NCBI GenBank assembly: GCA_002724635.1
Contig: PBPM01000089.1
Location: forward strand, 1 to 42,017
Source of the DNA: Rhodospirillaceae bacterium
GTDB taxonomy: Bacteria > Pseudomonadota > Alphaproteobacteria > UBA6615
Direction of reading: 5' to 3'
DNA: 42,017 nt
Positions 40,450-42,017 of this stretch are shown here, one piece after another; within the stretch, counting starts at the first letter, position 1, and each line of letters opens with the position of its first letter. The notes beneath the pieces are model-generated. The model worked only from the letters and a program-made list of their open reading frames with translations. It ran no database searches and had not been told where the DNA came from. The position numbers and the translations under genes were made by a program.

Positions 40450-42017
40450 ATGAGCGTGGCTGACCATTCGGCCGAGGAAAGCGTCCTCGACCGAGAGGAA
40501 ACCTTTATCGGTAAGATCGTACCGCGCGCCAACGCCGCGCGCCTAATGGCGGGCCAGGGAAAATATGTCGATGATCTTAGTCTGCCGCGCATGGTCCATG
40601 TCGTATATTTCCGCTCGCCCTACGCCCACGCGCGGATCGTCTCGATCGATGACGCGGCTGCGATGGCCAGTCCGGGCGTGATCCGGGTCTTCACGGGTAA
40701 CGACATTGCCGAGGTCTGCACGCCCTGGGTCGGAACACTCGCCCACTTCAAGGGCATGAAGTCCGCGCCCCAGCACGCCCTGGCGGTCGACCGGTCCTGC
40801 TGGCAGGGAGAGCCGGTGGCCGCAATCGTCGCCCACAGCCGCGCGGAAGCCGAGGACGCACTCGAGCTGCTAGAGGTCGAGTTCGAGGAGCTGACGGTGC
40901 TGGCCGACCCGGAAGTTGTGCTGGCTGACGGCGCCTACGTCATGCATCCGGAACTAGGCGATAACCTCTTGTTCGAGATGAACCACGATATCGGCGACAC
41001 GTCCAAAGCGTTCGCCGCCGCCGCTGCGGTCGTCGAACAGACCCTCAACTTTGGGCGTCACACCGGCGTGTGCCCGGAATCGCGGGCGATCATCGCTGAC
41101 TATCATGCCTCGGAGAACCGCCTGACGGCGTTTCACTCACACCAGGCCCCGCACATGATGCAGGATCTGTTTGCCCGTCATCTGGACATCCCGAACCAGA
41201 ATGTCCGGATCCTATGTGGTGACATCGGCGGCGCCTATGGGGTCAAGGGCCATACCTATCCCGACGAGATGGCGACGGCGGCGATCTCGAAGATTATGAA
41301 ACGGCCGGTGAAGTTTGTCGCCGACCGGATCGAATCTTTCCTCACCGACCTGCATGCGCGCGATCATCGCGCGCATGTTCGCGCGGCGTTCGCTGCGGAC
41401 GGGGAGCTGCTGGCGATCGAGATGGACGACCTGACGGGCGTCGGGGCCTACTCGATGTATCCTCGTACCTCCGCGCTTGAGGCGTTGCAGGTCATCAACT
41501 ATGTGGGCGCACCCTACAACCACGCGAACTACAAAGCGCGCTCGCGCGTCGTGTTCCAGAATAAGACGCCCATGAGCCAGTACCGGGCGGTGGGCCACCC
41601 GGTGGCGGTGGCGATCACAGAGACTCTCATGGAGGAGGGTGCGCGCAAGCTCGGGATCGATCCGGTGGATATCCGGCGGCGCAACCTGATGGCGGATGAC
41701 AGCTACCCGCGCGACTTCATAACTGGACTGAAGATGGAGGCCCTCTCACACGAGGCATCCCTCGACAAGCTTCTGACGATGTTCGACTACGATGCGTTCC
41801 GGGCTGAACAGAAGGCGCTTCGCGAGCAGGGCGTCTATCGCGGCGTCGGCTTCGCCACGCTGGTCGAGATGACCAACCCGGGTCCGCACACCTACGGGCT
41901 GGGCGGGGCGCGCATCTCGTCCCAAGATGGTGCGGCGGCGCGCATGGATGCGTCGGGCGCGGTGATTGTCCAGACGTCGATTACCGAACAGGGCCAGGGT
42001 TCGGAAGCCGTGATCCA
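40450..42017 (+). CDS. Second molybdenum hydroxylase large subunit (5' part)
   Basis: ATG 40450 starts a frame open to the window end (522 codons); about 270 residues are missing. It matches the preceding gene closely: ETFIGKIVPRANAARLMAGQG, MVHVVYFRSPYAHARIVSID, WVGTLAHFKGMKSAPQHAL, QYRAVGHPVAVAITE, and TSITEQGQGSEAVI, so the two arose by tandem duplication. The catalytic Glu lies beyond the window. They may be two isozymes or one may serve another substrate; no small subunit genes are seen. The Shine-Dalgarno (GGGGAA) is modest. Confidence 0.9.
   Translation, partial: MSVADHSAEESVLDREETFIGKIVPRANAARLMAGQGKYVDDLSLPRMVHVVYFRSPYAHARIVSIDDAAAMASPGVIRVFTGNDIAEVCTPWVGTLAHFKGMKSAPQHALAVDRSCWQGEPVAAIVAHSRAEAEDALELLEVEFEELTVLADPEVVLADGAYVMHPELGDNLLFEMNHDIGDTSKAFAAAAAVVEQTLNFGRHTGVCPESRAIIADYHASENRLTAFHSHQAPHMMQDLFARHLDIPNQNVRILCGDIGGAYGVKGHTYPDEMATAAISKIMKRPVKFVADRIESFLTDLHARDHRAHVRAAFAADGELLAIEMDDLTGVGAYSMYPRTSALEALQVINYVGAPYNHANYKARSRVVFQNKTPMSQYRAVGHPVAVAITETLMEEGARKLGIDPVDIRRRNLMADDSYPRDFITGLKMEALSHEASLDKLLTMFDYDAFRAEQKALREQGVYRGVGFATLVEMTNPGPHTYGLGGARISSQDGAAARMDASGAVIVQTSITEQGQGSEAVI

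Noticed and set aside
37873-42017. Xanthine dehydrogenase feeding the urate pathway
   Set aside because: The genes lie with acyl-CoA genes 20 kb away, lack the other XDH subunits, and show motif changes not expected for XDH.
1-42017. CRISPR arrays, rRNA genes, insertion sequences or phage genes
   Set aside because: No spaced direct repeats, rRNA motifs, transposase or phage-like proteins were seen in the window.

Overview
The window is high-GC DNA from an alphaproteobacterium, probably of Rhodospirillales or Rhizobiales type. The signs are an RpoE-ChrR sigma/anti-sigma pair, membrane urate oxidase PuuD, a PuuE-UraD fusion, a HmrR/CueR-type copper regulator, UbiX, and dense operons with ATGA overlaps. 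I cannot name the species. One segment (about 6.3-10.1 kb) is clearly AT-richer and sits directly behind a tRNA-Arg gene.

Layout. 1-0.3 kb: end of a dihydroneopterin aldolase gene. 0.4-6.1 kb: a photooxidative-stress type cluster with an SDR, a cyclopropane/furan fatty acid type methyltransferase, DUF1365, an amine-oxidase-like flavoprotein, an ECF sigma factor and its zinc anti-sigma ChrR. 6.2 kb: tRNA-Arg(CCT). 6.4-10.04 kb: an AT-rich, Fur-boxed pair of genes, a DUF4856 periplasmic protein and a fusion of a membrane fatty acid hydroxylase with a FutA/FbpA-like ferric-binding protein. 10.2-17.4 kb: a full urate-to-glyoxylate catabolic cluster (NCS2 permease, AllA, allantoicase, PuuE-UraD, HIU hydrolase, LysR regulator, PuuD). 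17.9-20.0 kb: a GPH-family transporter and a DUF6134 protein. 20.0-21.9 kb: UbiX, a SelW-like selenoprotein whose UGA breaks the reading frame, a possible 57-aa protein and an extradiol dioxygenase. 21.95-22.9 kb: gene debris. 22.9-25.6 kb: copper regulator and copper ATPase. 25.6-31.4 kb: an aromatic operon with a flavin/2Fe-2S reductase, SDR, PaaA-like diiron oxygenase, gentisate dioxygenase, an unknown protein and an acyl-CoA synthetase alpha subunit. 31.5-42.0 kb: organic acid and CoA genes (oxaloacetate-decarboxylase-like, CaiB/BaiF, D-3-hydroxyaspartate-aldolase-like, a two-subunit CoA transferase, an acyl-CoA dehydrogenase) and two tandem molybdenum hydroxylase large subunits, the second cut by the window end.

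Main points. (1) Four promoters share TGATCC, exactly 18 bases, then TA(G/C)NNN. They lie before the SDR, the amine oxidase operon, the sigma factor itself and the DUF6134-transporter operon 15 kb away, and together suggest the RpoE regulon of this strain. (2) A SelW/Rdx selenoprotein with a CxxU motif is read through an in-frame TGA at 20833-20835. (3) The Fur-boxed AT-rich pair is an unusual architecture: a lipid hydroxylase whose C-terminus is a ferric-binding protein with its own signal-peptide-like segment, and probably its own internal start. It could be an undescribed iron-linked system. (4) The diiron oxygenase/gentisate dioxygenase operon may be an uncharacterised route to gentisate. 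All functional assignments rest on reading the sequence; no searches were run.
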